From: Marinomonas mediterranea MMB-1
GTDB taxonomy: Bacteria > Pseudomonadota > Gammaproteobacteria > Pseudomonadales > Marinomonadaceae
Assembly (NCBI RefSeq): GCF_000192865.1
Contig: NC_015276.1
Location: 2,232,001-2,296,000, forward strand
Direction of reading: 5' to 3'
DNA length: 64,000 nt
Shown: piece by piece, positions 44,260 to 53,870 of the stretch
Numbering within the stretch: position 1 is the stretch's first letter
Layout: the number at the start of each line of letters is the position of its first letter
Translations under genes and position numbers: made by a program
The notes under the pieces: model-generated
Database searches by the model: none
What the model was told of the DNA's origin: nothing
The model's input: only the letters and a program-made list of their open reading frames with translations

Positions 44260-45768
44260 ATGTGTGGTATCGTTGGTGTTGTTAGCACTTCGATGGTTAA
44301 CCAGACTATCTTTGATGCATTAACTCTTCTTCAGCATCGAGGTCAAGATGCTGCAGGGATGGTAACAAGTCATGATGGCGGTTTATGCTTGAGAAAAGAC
44401 AACGGCCCTGTGAGCGAAGTGTTTCGCACTCGCCATATGAAAAAATTATTGGGTAATATTGGCATCGGACATGCTCGCTATCCGACAGCTGGTACGTCAA
44501 GCTCTGCTGAAGCGCAACCCTTCTATGTTAACTCTCCTTACGGAGTGTCACTCGCACATAATGGAAACCTTACCAATACGGCTAAGCTGAAGCAGGAAGT
44601 ATTTGAGTCAGACCTTCGACACATCAATACGACGTCTGATTCTGAAGTGCTTCTAAACGTGTTAGCACATGAACTGCATGAAGAGGCGAAACTTGTTCCA
44701 ACGCCCGATGATATTTTTAATGCGCTGGAGCGTGTATATAAGCGCATCGAAGGTGGTTATGCAGTTGTTGCTCTTATCACTGGTTACGGTATTTTGGCCT
44801 TTCGTGATCCAGATGGTGTACGTCCATTGATTTATGGATCTAGAGAGACAGAAAACGGTATGGAGTACATGGTTGCTTCAGAAAGTGTGGCATTGGACGC
44901 GGCAGGCTTCAAAATTGAGCGTGATATTCGTCCAGGTGAGGCCATGTTCTTTGATGTTGATCACAATGTACATGTTCGTCAATGTACGCCAGAAAAAGTT
45001 GCGCGTCCGTGCCTGTTTGAGTACGTATACTTTGCTCGACCTGATACGGTTATAGATAATATTTCAGTCTACAAAGCTCGTATCAATATGGGTGATGCTC
45101 TGGCTGCAAAAATAAAACGTGAATGGGGCGATCTTGAAATCGATGTCGTGATTCCTATTCCTGACACAAGTCGAACCGCTGCATTGCAGATTGCTCAAAC
45201 AATGGACATTCCATTTAGAGAAGGCTTGGTTAAAAACCGTTATATTGGGCGTACGTTTATTATGCCTGGTCAGACTGTACGTAAAAAATCAGTTAGACAG
45301 AAGTTAAATCCAGTGCCGTTTGAATTCAAAGACAAGAATGTATTGCTTGTTGATGACTCGATTGTCCGTGGTACAACTAGTCGTGAGATCATTGAAATGG
45401 CTCGTGATGCAGGGGCTAACAAAGTATTTATTGCTTCTGCTGCGCCTGAAGTACGTTACCCCAATGTCTACGGTATTGATATGCCAGCCGTTGAAGAGCT
45501 AATCGCACACAATCGTAATGTCGATGAGATTTGTGAGCTTATCGGAGCTGATGGCTTAATATTCCAAGACTTAGCGGACCTTAAGAGTGCGTGCATTGAC
45601 GAAAAACATTCTGACGTGCGTGAGTTTGATACGTCGGTATTTGATGGAAACTACATCACGGGCAACATCACTGAAGAATACCTAGCTAATTTAGCGGCAT
45701 TGAGAAATGACGCAAAAAAGAATAAATTAGAGACTATTGTATCTAGTGATATGCTATATCCGATGTAA
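44260..45768 (+). CDS. purF: Amidophosphoribosyltransferase
   Basis: First committed step of purine synthesis: transfers ammonia from glutamine to PRPP. It is 502 residues long. The N-terminal nucleophile Cys2 is in MCGIVGVV and gives an Ntn glutaminase domain. The PRPP-binding motif is VLLVDDSIVRGTTS. No propeptide precedes Cys2, as in the E. coli enzyme. A PurR site is not obvious upstream. It is closed by two hairpins. Confidence 0.98.
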   Translation: MCGIVGVVSTSMVNQTIFDALTLLQHRGQDAAGMVTSHDGGLCLRKDNGPVSEVFRTRHMKKLLGNIGIGHARYPTAGTSSSAEAQPFYVNSPYGVSLAHNGNLTNTAKLKQEVFESDLRHINTTSDSEVLLNVLAHELHEEAKLVPTPDDIFNALERVYKRIEGGYAVVALITGYGILAFRDPDGVRPLIYGSRETENGMEYMVASESVALDAAGFKIERDIRPGEAMFFDVDHNVHVRQCTPEKVARPCLFEYVYFARPDTVIDNISVYKARINMGDALAAKIKREWGDLEIDVVIPIPDTSRTAALQIAQTMDIPFREGLVKNRYIGRTFIMPGQTVRKKSVRQKLNPVPFEFKDKNVLLVDDSIVRGTTSREIIEMARDAGANKVFIASAAPEVRYPNVYGIDMPAVEELIAHNRNVDEICELIGADGLIFQDLADLKSACIDEKHSDVREFDTSVFDGNYITGNITEEYLANLAALRNDAKKNKLETIVSSDMLYPM

Positions 45769-45771
45769 CTG

Positions 45772-45808
45772 AATAAGTCAGCTTCAAAATATATGAAGCT
45801 GACTTATT
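45772..45808. other. Perfect hairpin after purF
   Basis: AATAAGTCAGCTTCA pairs exactly with TGAAGCTGACTTATT (15 pairs, 7-base loop), immediately after the purF stop. It has no T-run; it probably stabilises the mRNA end or assists the next terminator. Confidence 0.7.
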
Positions 45809-45818
45809 AATGATGAAA

Positions 45819-45853
45819 AATAGCCAGTCTTTTAGTCTGGCTATTTTGTTTTT
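45819..45853 (+). terminator. purF terminator
   Basis: Stem AATAGCCAG/CTGGCTATT followed by TTGTTTTT, 10 bases after the first hairpin. Confidence 0.85.
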
Positions 45854-45894
45854 ACGGTAGACTGCTTTTAAAGTGGATTTGGGAGATTGAAAAG

Positions 45895-47067
45895 ATGTCT
45901 GAGTACAAAAACGCAACGACTGCGATTCATGCAGGTGTTCGCCAGACTCAAGAGCAAGAGAATAGCGAAGCTATTTTTGCAACGTCCAGCTTTGCCTACG
46001 GCTCAGCAGCGGAGGCTGCCGCGAAGTTTGGAGGTGATGAGGGTGGAAATATCTATTCTCGTTTCACAAATCCTACTGTAGAAATGTTCGAAAAAAGACT
46101 CGCTGCGATGGAGAAAGGTGAGGCGGCTGTTGCAACAGCATCAGGGATGGCAGCGCTTATGACGCTCGCCTATAGCCTGCTTAAGCAAGGCGACAGAGTA
46201 GTTTGCTCTAGAAATATTTTTGGCTCTTCAATCAAATTTTTTAATGCGTATACCGTGAAGTTCGGTGTTGAAGTTGTCTATGTAGATGCAACAGATTATG
46301 ACGCTTGGGAAGCTGCAATTAATAGCAATACGCGCCTATGTTATTTTGAAACGCCTTCTAATCCCCTGTATGAGGTAGTAGATGTTGAGCGAGTGTCTAG
46401 GCTTGCGCGAGCGAAAGGCGCCTTACTTTGTGTTGATACTGTCTTAGCAACCCCTGCGTTGCAGAACCCGTTGGTTCAAGGTGCTGATATCGTCATGCAA
46501 TCTGCAACGAAATTCATCGACGGCCAAGGTCGCAGTCTTGGTGGTGCGTTGATTTCATCGAAAGAAATTGTAGAACAGTTCGTCGCCTTTATGCGCAGTG
46601 CAGGACCAACTATGAGTCCTTTCAATGCATGGATTTTATTGAACGGTTTAGAGACACTTGAACTGCGCATGAAGGCGCATTCCTCTAATGCTTTGCACTT
46701 AGCGAAGTATCTTGAGCAACACGCTAAAGTAAAACATGTTAATTATGGTGGGCTGCCTAATCATAAATCCCATGAGCTAGCTAAGAAGCAACAGAAAGGC
46801 TTTGGTGGGTTACTGTCCTTTGAGCTTAATGGAGGCAAAGACGCAGCGTGGAAGTTTATTGATAATGTTAAGCTTATGTCGATAACCGGAAATCTAGGCG
46901 ATACCAAAACATTGGTGACCCATCCTGCTACGACGACACACGGCCGTTTAACGCCAGAAGAAAAGCAAGCTACGGGAATCTCTGAAGGGTTGGTTCGTAT
47001 TTCTGTTGGTATAGAAGATATAGATGATATCGTACAAGATGTTGAGCAGGCCTTAAATACAATTTAA
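45895..47067 (+). CDS. metZ: O-succinylhomoserine sulfhydrylase
   Basis: PLP enzyme of the Cys/Met metabolism family, 390 residues. It makes homocysteine directly from O-succinylhomoserine and sulfide. The PLP lysine is in MQSATKFIDGQGRSLGG, with TASGMAAL and YFETPSNPLYEVVD upstream. It sits after purF as in Pseudomonas, which favours MetZ over MetB or cystathionine lyase; these relatives are hard to tell apart by sequence alone. GGGAG precedes the ATG. Confidence 0.93.
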   Translation: MSEYKNATTAIHAGVRQTQEQENSEAIFATSSFAYGSAAEAAAKFGGDEGGNIYSRFTNPTVEMFEKRLAAMEKGEAAVATASGMAALMTLAYSLLKQGDRVVCSRNIFGSSIKFFNAYTVKFGVEVVYVDATDYDAWEAAINSNTRLCYFETPSNPLYEVVDVERVSRLARAKGALLCVDTVLATPALQNPLVQGADIVMQSATKFIDGQGRSLGGALISSKEIVEQFVAFMRSAGPTMSPFNAWILLNGLETLELRMKAHSSNALHLAKYLEQHAKVKHVNYGGLPNHKSHELAKKQQKGFGGLLSFELNGGKDAAWKFIDNVKLMSITGNLGDTKTLVTHPATTTHGRLTPEEKQATGISEGLVRISVGIEDIDDIVQDVEQALNTI

Positions 47068-47188
47068 GCCTAACTAAGAGTAAGAATTTGCGGGAAAGGA
47101 CGCCCTCAATGAAGTCGGATTATGCTCTATCTCGCTGAAGCGGTATAATCTGACTGGTCGATTGAGTCTGCATAAATTCCTAAATCTG

Positions 47189-47623
47189 TTAGGTGGTAGG
47201 CTCGTCAATCTCAATAATCCCTAGAATTGCTTCTTCTTCGTGTTTTTTTCGTTCTGAAGATGCTTGTCTTAAAACTGCTTTTTGAGTTTCTAACACTAAT
47301 TCTTCAACAAATGTTAAAACGCGTTCTTCTGCTTGAATAAAAGCCCAGCCTGAGCGCTCATTTTGCTGGTAGATTTTTCTCGCCACCACTTTTCCAATTA
47401 CAATGCCATCCTGATCAACAATGAATGCAGTTAAAGCGCCATTCTTTGGGAGTGGGGTAGGGGGGTCATTCGTTAAGGACAAGGCAACGCCATTGACGCT
47501 TATATCTACGCATTGGAATTTATTGCCATCATTGCTGAATTGCAAAGTGCAGCCAAGCGGTTCAACCCGAACAGCATTTCTGCGTTCGGAGCTTTCATAG
47601 TGTATTGCGGAAGTGTCTTCCAT
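47189..47623 (-). CDS. Single-domain PilZ (cyclic-di-GMP receptor) protein
   Basis: 144 residues that consist of a PilZ domain. The ligand motifs are intact: RxxxR at Arg15-Arg19 (RRNAVR) and DxSxxG at Asp40-Gly45 (DISVNG). A charged helical tail of about 35 residues follows. It begins 37 bases after the motB stop on the same strand, which makes it the likely third gene of the stator operon. It may link cyclic-di-GMP to motor function, as PilZ proteins of the YcgR/FlgZ type do, though it lacks their N-terminal domain. Function is inferred from context. Confidence 0.92.
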   Translation of the reverse strand: MEDTSAIHYESSERRNAVRVEPLGCTLQFSNDGNKFQCVDISVNGVALSLTNDPPTPLPKNGALTAFIVDQDGIVIGKVVARKIYQQNERSGWAFIQAEERVLTFVEELVLETQKAVLRQASSERKKHEEEAILGIIEIDEPTT

Positions 47624-47660
47624 ATCCGTATTCCTTCCAAGATTTTACTTGGTGCGATGT

Positions 47661-48425
47661 TTAATTATTGTTCTTATTTCGCTGTAATACAAATTCTGCA
47701 CGCCTATTTTGAGCGCGATGCTCTGGCGTATCGTTTGGCACGAGAGGAATAACATCGGCATAGCCCGTTGCTGTCATGCGCTCTGGTGGAATTCCTTTCT
47801 CTAAAAAGTAGCGTAACGTTGTTGTGGCGCGTATGGCTGAGAGCTCCCAATTACTAGGAAAACGGGTGGTATTGATTGGAATGTTGTCCGTATGTCCCTT
47901 AATGCTTATATTGTAATCAGGGTAGGTCACAAATATACGGTAAAGCGCTTCGAATATTGGCTCAGCACTCCACAGAACGTCCGCTTCGCCTGATTCAAAT
48001 AAAGAAGCGCCATCGACTCGAATCGTGATTTTTTCACCATCTTCAAATACGGCAATTTGTGAGTCTAAGTTTTCAGCTGCAAACTTATTTGCGGTATCAT
48101 TTGCAATTTCTTTAACGTGTTCTCGTTCTACATCGTCAATCGGTTCTTTTGAGTAAGTTAAATCGTCATTAGTCGCAAGTTGAGGGTCTGCAGGTTTTAT
48201 TATTTCAGTTCCGCCTCCTGAATATTGGGTCGGGTTTAACCTTGTAAGTGCACCCTCGCTGTTTAGTGCTATTTGAATGGACGAGAGGGCGCTCACCAAT
48301 GTGCTTTCCGTAAGCTTAGAAAGGCTATAAAGCAAGATGAAAAATACGAGAAGCAGAGACATGAGGTCCGCATAGGTTACTATCCAGCCAGCGACTTCCT
48401 CTTCTTCAAAAAGGGGGTCTTGCAC
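47661..48425 (-). CDS. motB: Stator subunit MotB/PomB-like
   Basis: 254 residues. One N-terminal membrane helix carries the ion-binding aspartate Asp20 in VTYADLMSLLLVFF; a periplasmic linker follows, then a C-terminal OmpA/MotB peptidoglycan-binding domain (IKGHTDNIPI, NWELSAIRA). The very short acidic N-terminus (MQDPLFEEEEV) is more like sodium-type PomB than E. coli MotB. It starts 2 bases after motA. It is not near flagellar structural genes, so it could be an accessory stator. Confidence 0.92.
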   Translation of the reverse strand: MQDPLFEEEEVAGWIVTYADLMSLLLVFFILLYSLSKLTESTLVSALSSIQIALNSEGALTRLNPTQYSGGGTEIIKPADPQLATNDDLTYSKEPIDDVEREHVKEIANDTANKFAAENLDSQIAVFEDGEKITIRVDGASLFESGEADVLWSAEPIFEALYRIFVTYPDYNISIKGHTDNIPINTTRFPSNWELSAIRATTTLRYFLEKGIPPERMTATGYADVIPLVPNDTPEHRAQNRRAEFVLQRNKNNN

Positions 48426-48427
48426 TC

Positions 48428-49195
48428 TTACTCTCCCATTCCTGCAGGTTTTCTTTGATGAGCGGGTACGTAAGATGAAAGTCGCTCGTAAACGGCTAAG
48501 TAGTTGTTGCTACCCAGAAGACTCACCGTACCGTCTCTAATGATTTCTAATGTCTGAATTTCAAGTATAGTTCGTGCTTTCAATTTTCCAGCTATTGGAT
48601 TAAAAATTACGGTGGATAATAAAGACCCGTAAAACGTGGTGAGCAGCGCAACGGCCATCGAGGGACCGATTGACTCTGGGTTGTCCAGTTGTGCAAGCAT
48701 TTGAATTAGACCAATTAGTGTACCTAACATGCCAAATGCAGGTGCATATAATCCCATTTTCTTGAACACATCTTGGATGACATAGTGACGCATTTTAAGG
48801 GAGTCTATATCTGCCTGAAGCGTCTTTCTTATATAGTCTTCATCTGAGGCATCAGACGCCATATTCATCGCGCGCTTTAAGAAAGGGGAGTCTGCATCTA
48901 CACGGCTCAAAGCAACCAAGCCTTCGCGTCGAGCGATCTTAGTGATTTGCAGCATGGTTGCGATCATTGCTTGTGGGTTTTGTTTGTCTTGACTAAATAC
49001 AATGAATGCGGCTCTAAACGCAGACATCGTATCTTTAAATTGGAAAGTTACAAGCGTTGCAGCAATCGTCCCGCCGATCACAATCATGATCCCAGGAATA
49101 TTTAAAAATATTGCTATGTCACTGCTGCCTAGAAATATCGCTGATATGATTAGCGCTAAACCGGAAATAATGCCTATAAATGATGCGAAATCCAT
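48428..49195 (-). CDS. motA: Stator subunit MotA/PomA-like
   Basis: 255 residues with four predicted membrane helices and a cytoplasmic loop, the MotA/PomA/MotC fold. APAFGMLGTLIGLIQML and GPSMAVALLTTFYG are the conserved pore-helix blocks. In the cytoplasmic loop the sequence reads ARREGLVALSRVD: the conserved basic residues (Arg89, Arg90) are kept, but the glutamate equivalent to E. coli MotA Glu98 appears to be Ser97. It should form a 5:2 complex with MotB. Whether it drives the flagellum or another rotor is open. Confidence 0.92.
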   Translation of the reverse strand: MDFASFIGIISGLALIISAIFLGSSDIAIFLNIPGIMIVIGGTIAATLVTFQFKDTMSAFRAAFIVFSQDKQNPQAMIATMLQITKIARREGLVALSRVDADSPFLKRAMNMASDASDEDYIRKTLQADIDSLKMRHYVIQDVFKKMGLYAPAFGMLGTLIGLIQMLAQLDNPESIGPSMAVALLTTFYGSLLSTVIFNPIAGKLKARTILEIQTLEIIRDGTVSLLGSNNYLAVYERLSSYVPAHQRKPAGMGE

Positions 49196-49303
49196 TGAGT
49201 GTTCACCTAGCTTGCAATTTCTATGTAGTGTACTGACATTATGTATAGCAAAAAGCGCTGTGACAAGGCGAGGGGGAAAAATTCTTTGATATCAGCCAAT
49301 TGC

Positions 49304-49331
49304 GCGCCCAAATTTTTGAAAAATTGGGCGC
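49304..49331. other. Hairpin between the RND pump and motA
   Basis: GCGCCCAA...TTGGGCGC with inner A/T pairing, 25 bases after the stop of the RND permease gene. It lacks a T-run on the minus strand; it may be a weak terminator or a processing site. Confidence 0.5.
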
Positions 49332-49356
49332 TTTATGAGAATGGGTATCGCTACAA

Positions 49357-52300
49357 CTAAATTTGACCAAGCGCTTTCATTTGTTTGCGCTCAGCCCTTC
49401 TGTAGCCTAATACAAGTAGGCAGGGTGTTAAGATCAATGTTAGTGGTGTTGCAAAGGTCAAGCCGCCAGCAATAGCAGTCGAGAGCTGTGTCCACCATTG
49501 AGCTGATGGCGCGCCAACACTAATTGATTGGTGAACCAAGTCAATGTTTAACTGAAACACCATAGGAACCAAGCCTAGGATTGTCGTGATAGTGGTTAAC
49601 ATTACCGGTCTAAGTCGCTGAACACCTGTGCGTACTGCGGCTTCCTTCACTCTCATTCCTTGCTTGCGCAACCCATTAAACGTGTCTATCAAGACGATGT
49701 TGTTGTTAACGACAACACCTGCAAGCGCGATGACGCCTACGCCACTCATTACAATGCCAAATGGTTCGCCCTTAAGCATTAAACCAATCAGTACGCCCAT
49801 GGTAGAGAATATGACAGCACTCAAAATAAGTAAGCATTGGAAGAAGTTATTGAATTGCGTCACCAATATGATCGCCATAATAAAGAATGCGACGCCAAAG
49901 GCTTTCATCAAAAAGGATTGGCTCTTTTCTTGGTCTTCAGTATTTCCTCTAAACTCAAATTGCAGCGTGTCTGGAAGATCCGAAGCGACGAGTTCTGAGC
50001 GAATGCCTTGAATAACTTGGTCAACGACCAGTCCATCTTGAACGTCAGCTTTTATAGTAATCGATTTTTTACCGCCAACACGATTTACAATGCCTTGTTT
50101 CGGGGCAGCATAGCGGGTGACAAAATTACTTATCGGAACAGGTCCTTCATTTGATGTAATATGGAGCTCATCCAGTTGCCCTAAGCTGCGCTGTTCCACA
50201 GGGTAGCGTAAGACGATATCGATTTTATCGTCTGCGCCTTCTGGTAGAAAATCGCTCAATACGATCCCTGTTGTGACTAACTTGGTCACGTTACCCAGTG
50301 TATTTACGCTGACGCCATATTCCGCCGCTTTTGCTCTATCAACATCCATGCGCCATTCTATTCCAGGCAGTGAGCGATCGTCGCTCACGCTGACGATTTC
50401 TTCACGAGCACGAAGTTTCTTGGAAATTTCGGCTGCTGCTTTATTGAGCACATCTGTGTAAGCAGAAGAAAGCTGCAACTCAATGTCGGAACCGGATTGA
50501 GGCCCTCCTTGTTGCACTTCAGAGCGGACTTCAATTCCTGGTACCGATCGCGTTGTCTCGCGAATTTCATCCAGAATAACGCTAGCAGGACGGCGCTTAT
50601 ACCAATCGATAAACTCCATTGAGAGTGTGCCGATATTATCAGGGGCGCCGTCAGTTTTAGGAGACGAATAGGTGGTGGACACCAAGTTTTTAATTTCAGG
50701 GTGGCCAACAACTAATCGTTCAACTTGTTTCACAAGTGCGTCTTTTTCATCTAAAGATAAATCGCCTCTTGCTCTTATTTCAAGGTTGGCCACTTCCGGT
50801 TCAATATCGGGGAAGAATTCTACGCCGTGCCCAAACTTTCCATAGCTTATGAAAACACCAATTAGCAATGCAATCGCGAACGACAGAATAACAATAGGGT
50901 AATTTACGAGTCTACTAAGCATCCTGCTATATAGCCCAGTTAAGCCTTTTAGCTTAGATAAATCACCGGATTCAGTGAGACGCAATGTTTCTATTGTCTT
51001 TTCTGAATAGGCGCCTTTTTTACCGATGATTGATCCGATGGTTGGTAGGACAATCAAAGCCATGACAAGGGCGGACGATAGAGTTGCGATGACCGTAATT
51101 GGCATATATCGCATAAACTCGCCGACGATATCTGGCCAGAAAAGTAGTGGCATGAATACCGCCAATGTCGTTGCGGTTGAAGCGGTGATCGGCCATGCCA
51201 TGCGTTTGGCGGCTTCGGCATAAGCTTGTCGTTTAGAGGCACCTTCTGCGAGTTTTCGATCTGCGTATTCGGTTACAACGATCGCGCCGTCGACCAACAT
51301 CCCGACACTCAGTATCAAAGCAAACAGGACTACCATGTTAATGGTATAGCCTTGAGCGTTAAGTAACAGTATGCCGGAAAGAAACGCACCTGGGATGGCT
51401 AGGCCAACCAGAATCGCAGAACGTACACCAAGCGCCCAAAGGATAACGACCATCACCAACAAAGTAGCCGCTAAAACGTTATTAAAGAGGTCATTTAATG
51501 ACGTTTTAATATTAACGGATTCATCTTGAGATAGGCTGTATTCAACCCCTTCAGGCCAATTAGCGCTTTCTTTCTTGATGACTTCTTTTACAGCATCAAT
51601 TGTATTGATGATATTCGCACCAACTCGTTTCGAGACACCTAGAGTGATACTGCGTTGGCCATCGACGCGAGCATAACTAGTTGCGTCTTCAAACGTCAGT
51701 TCACCTTCAGCAATGTCTCCTAGGCGAACGACATCATTACCATCCACCTTTATAGGTAACTCTAAAATATCCGATTTAGTCTCTAGTAGACCGGGGACTT
51801 TAAGAGGGTATCTGCCTGCGCCAGTATCAAGTGTACCCGCCGCGACAAGGCGGTTGTTGTTAGAAACAAGGTTTGCAACGTCGGTTAAAACCAAATTGTA
51901 TGCATCAAGTTTCTGTTGGTTAATAATGATCTCAGCGCGCTGATCTCTGTCGCCACTTATGTCCGCTTCAAGTACGCCTTGTACGGATTCAATTTCATCT
52001 TTTAGGTCGTTTGCGACTCGACTGAGTGTCGCAAAATCCGTATTACCAGAAAGGTTGACTCGAAGCACTGGGAAGGTTGAAAGATTTATCTCATTAACGG
52101 TCGGTTCATCCGCGTCACTTGGCAGCTCACTTTTGGCTCTATCGACTTTGTTTTGGGCATCGATAAGTGCTTGGTCGATATCAGTTCCCGTCTCAAATTC
52201 GAGAATAATAGACGCATGACCTTCGGAGGCCGTTGATTTTATTTCTTTAAGGCCTTCTAGGTCGCGAAGCTCCGTTTCAAGCGGGTGGACCAATAAACTG

Positions 52301-52482
52301 TCGGCGTCTTCTGGCGAAATCCCTTCAAGAGAGACCGAGATATAAGCCATAGGAATGGTGATATCTGGGTTGCTTTCTTTCGCGATTTCTATGTACGACA
52401 CTGTACCGGAAATCAGTATCAGTACGAAAAACATTAATACGGTGCGAGATCTGGCTAATGCGGCCTCAATGATCGTCTGCAT
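49357..52482 (-). CDS. RND efflux pump, inner-membrane permease
   Basis: 1041 residues with the AcrB-type layout: a first membrane helix, a large periplasmic porter loop, six helices, a second loop and a final helix bundle. In helix 4, where AcrB has Asp407-Asp408, the sequence is GMLVDGAIVV, with Asp398 followed by Gly. In helix 10, where AcrB has Lys940, it is VVVNNNIVLID with Asn926. It therefore belongs to a divergent HAE1-like branch. It starts 11 bases after its adaptor gene with GGAG upstream. Drug, solvent or lipid export is inferred; no outer-membrane channel gene is nearby, so a TolC-like protein would have to come from elsewhere. Confidence 0.93.
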   Translation of the reverse strand: MQTIIEAALARSRTVLMFFVLILISGTVSYIEIAKESNPDITIPMAYISVSLEGISPEDADSLLVHPLETELRDLEGLKEIKSTASEGHASIILEFETGTDIDQALIDAQNKVDRAKSELPSDADEPTVNEINLSTFPVLRVNLSGNTDFATLSRVANDLKDEIESVQGVLEADISGDRDQRAEIIINQQKLDAYNLVLTDVANLVSNNNRLVAAGTLDTGAGRYPLKVPGLLETKSDILELPIKVDGNDVVRLGDIAEGELTFEDATSYARVDGQRSITLGVSKRVGANIINTIDAVKEVIKKESANWPEGVEYSLSQDESVNIKTSLNDLFNNVLAATLLVMVVILWALGVRSAILVGLAIPGAFLSGILLLNAQGYTINMVVLFALILSVGMLVDGAIVVTEYADRKLAEGASKRQAYAEAAKRMAWPITASTATTLAVFMPLLFWPDIVGEFMRYMPITVIATLSSALVMALIVLPTIGSIIGKKGAYSEKTIETLRLTESGDLSKLKGLTGLYSRMLSRLVNYPIVILSFAIALLIGVFISYGKFGHGVEFFPDIEPEVANLEIRARGDLSLDEKDALVKQVERLVVGHPEIKNLVSTTYSSPKTDGAPDNIGTLSMEFIDWYKRRPASVILDEIRETTRSVPGIEVRSEVQQGGPQSGSDIELQLSSAYTDVLNKAAAEISKKLRAREEIVSVSDDRSLPGIEWRMDVDRAKAAEYGVSVNTLGNVTKLVTTGIVLSDFLPEGADDKIDIVLRYPVEQRSLGQLDELHITSNEGPVPISNFVTRYAAPKQGIVNRVGGKKSITIKADVQDGLVVDQVIQGIRSELVASDLPDTLQFEFRGNTEDQEKSQSFLMKAFGVAFFIMAIILVTQFNNFFQCLLILSAVIFSTMGVLIGLMLKGEPFGIVMSGVGVIALAGVVVNNNIVLIDTFNGLRKQGMRVKEAAVRTGVQRLRPVMLTTITTILGLVPMVFQLNIDLVHQSISVGAPSAQWWTQLSTAIAGGLTFATPLTLILTPCLLVLGYRRAERKQMKALGQI

Positions 52483-52493
52483 TGCTTATCTCC

Positions 52494-53606
52494 TTAGTTC
52501 TTGAAATGAACATCCACTTGATCACCGACTGATACATAACCTTGACCTACCGTTATGATATTAATGGTGTTTGGCAGACCGATTACCCAAACTTTATCTC
52601 GCTCTTCTCTAACGATCTCTACCTGCTCACTTTGGACAGTATTGTTCGGCGCAATCGTTTTGATCGAAGTTTTTCCTGCGTCATTTAAACTAATTAACGC
52701 GGGTGAGAATGAATGCGCTTTTTGTTCATTAAGAATGAAGTTAACATCAGCGGATATTCCGGCTGGGATGTTGTTGTCGGGGTTGGGAAGGTTTATCTCT
52801 ACTGGAAGGGTGCGCGTTGCGTTGTTGGCAACTCGACTAACATACTCAACCTGGCCGGAAGCATGAGTTCCGTTAGGTAAGGCAACATCCGCAATGGTAC
52901 CTACAGCCACTTTCGATAGATGAGCTTGCGGAAGGTTTACCTTAACCGTGATAGGGTCTACTGACACTAGATCTAGAATGCCGCTGCCCACGGCAACATA
53001 TTGTCCTTTTTCAACGTTTACCGTATTGACGATACCAGCAAACGGCGCAGTAATGATCGCATTTTCTAAATTGATTTGATAAGACTTCAGCGTTGCTTGG
53101 GCACTGGCTAAATCCGTTTCTGCTTGCGCCAATGTAACTTGCGACGTTAGGTTGTTTCTTTTTAGGCGTTTAATTCCGTCTAATTCAATTTTTCTTTGTT
53201 TAACAAGTGCTCTCGCTTGAGAGATGTTTGCTTTTAATGAACGTGTATCGAAGGCGACCAGTTTCTGACCTGCTTTTACATAGTCTCCTTTTAATACAGT
53301 GAGCTCGGATACCTTGCCTGCGATGGCATTTACTAAAACCTGACTTTTATCTGACTCAGTTTCACCGCTTAATTTAAGTGTATTTTCGATAGATTGAGCG
53401 GTCAGCGTTTTGACCTGTACGGAAAATAAGCTCGTATCAGTAGAGCTTGAAGGTGTGTCTACTTTACTTTCAGAATGTGTCTCATTCGCTTGTTGGTCGC
53501 TTGCTTGAGCATGAGTTATACCGTGCCCTCCAGAGTACATCCAAAGAACAGCGGCAGACGCAACCGCAACAGCGCTAATCGGACCTAACTTACTTTTTAG
53601 GCTCAT
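52494..53606 (-). CDS. RND efflux pump, periplasmic adaptor
   Basis: 370-residue membrane fusion protein. An N-terminal hydrophobic anchor (LGPISAVAVASAAVLWMY) is followed by a biotinyl/lipoyl-like half motif (VNAIAGKVSELTVLKGDYVKAGQ), a helical hairpin (about 125-180), the second lipoyl half (NAIITAPFAGIVNTV), and beta-barrel and proximal domains. It bridges the permease to an outer-membrane channel. The frame is open to 53660, but the ATG at 53606 has GGAG upstream and gives a cleaner N-terminal anchor. First gene of the two-gene pump operon, divergent from uup. Confidence 0.93.
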   Translation of the reverse strand: MSLKSKLGPISAVAVASAAVLWMYSGGHGITHAQASDQQANETHSESKVDTPSSSTDTSLFSVQVKTLTAQSIENTLKLSGETESDKSQVLVNAIAGKVSELTVLKGDYVKAGQKLVAFDTRSLKANISQARALVKQRKIELDGIKRLKRNNLTSQVTLAQAETDLASAQATLKSYQINLENAIITAPFAGIVNTVNVEKGQYVAVGSGILDLVSVDPITVKVNLPQAHLSKVAVGTIADVALPNGTHASGQVEYVSRVANNATRTLPVEINLPNPDNNIPAGISADVNFILNEQKAHSFSPALISLNDAGKTSIKTIAPNNTVQSEQVEIVREERDKVWVIGLPNTINIITVGQGYVSVGDQVDVHFKN

Positions 53607-53870
53607 TCTACTAAGTGCTCCGTTTCTATTATTCCAAATGTCATCATTAAGATCATACACTAATGTATTAGTTGAAAAACATTATAGAGATATGACGAAC
53701 GGCGATATATGGAAATAAAGGGTATTTTTTATACGGTTATCGGTTATTAGTGTTTTTTGGCTTGCCTATTTCGATAAAAAATCAAGTTAAAACACAGTAT
53801 TAGTTAAATCTCCCGCACCAACAGTGATAATATAGTATGAACTAAAATTTGAAATAATTGACGGATAAGT

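Noticed and set aside
47112..47155. Inverted repeat AGTCGGATTAT/ATAATCTGACT after metZ as a terminator
   Set aside because: One mismatch, a 20-base loop and no T-run on either strand; it is too weak to call.
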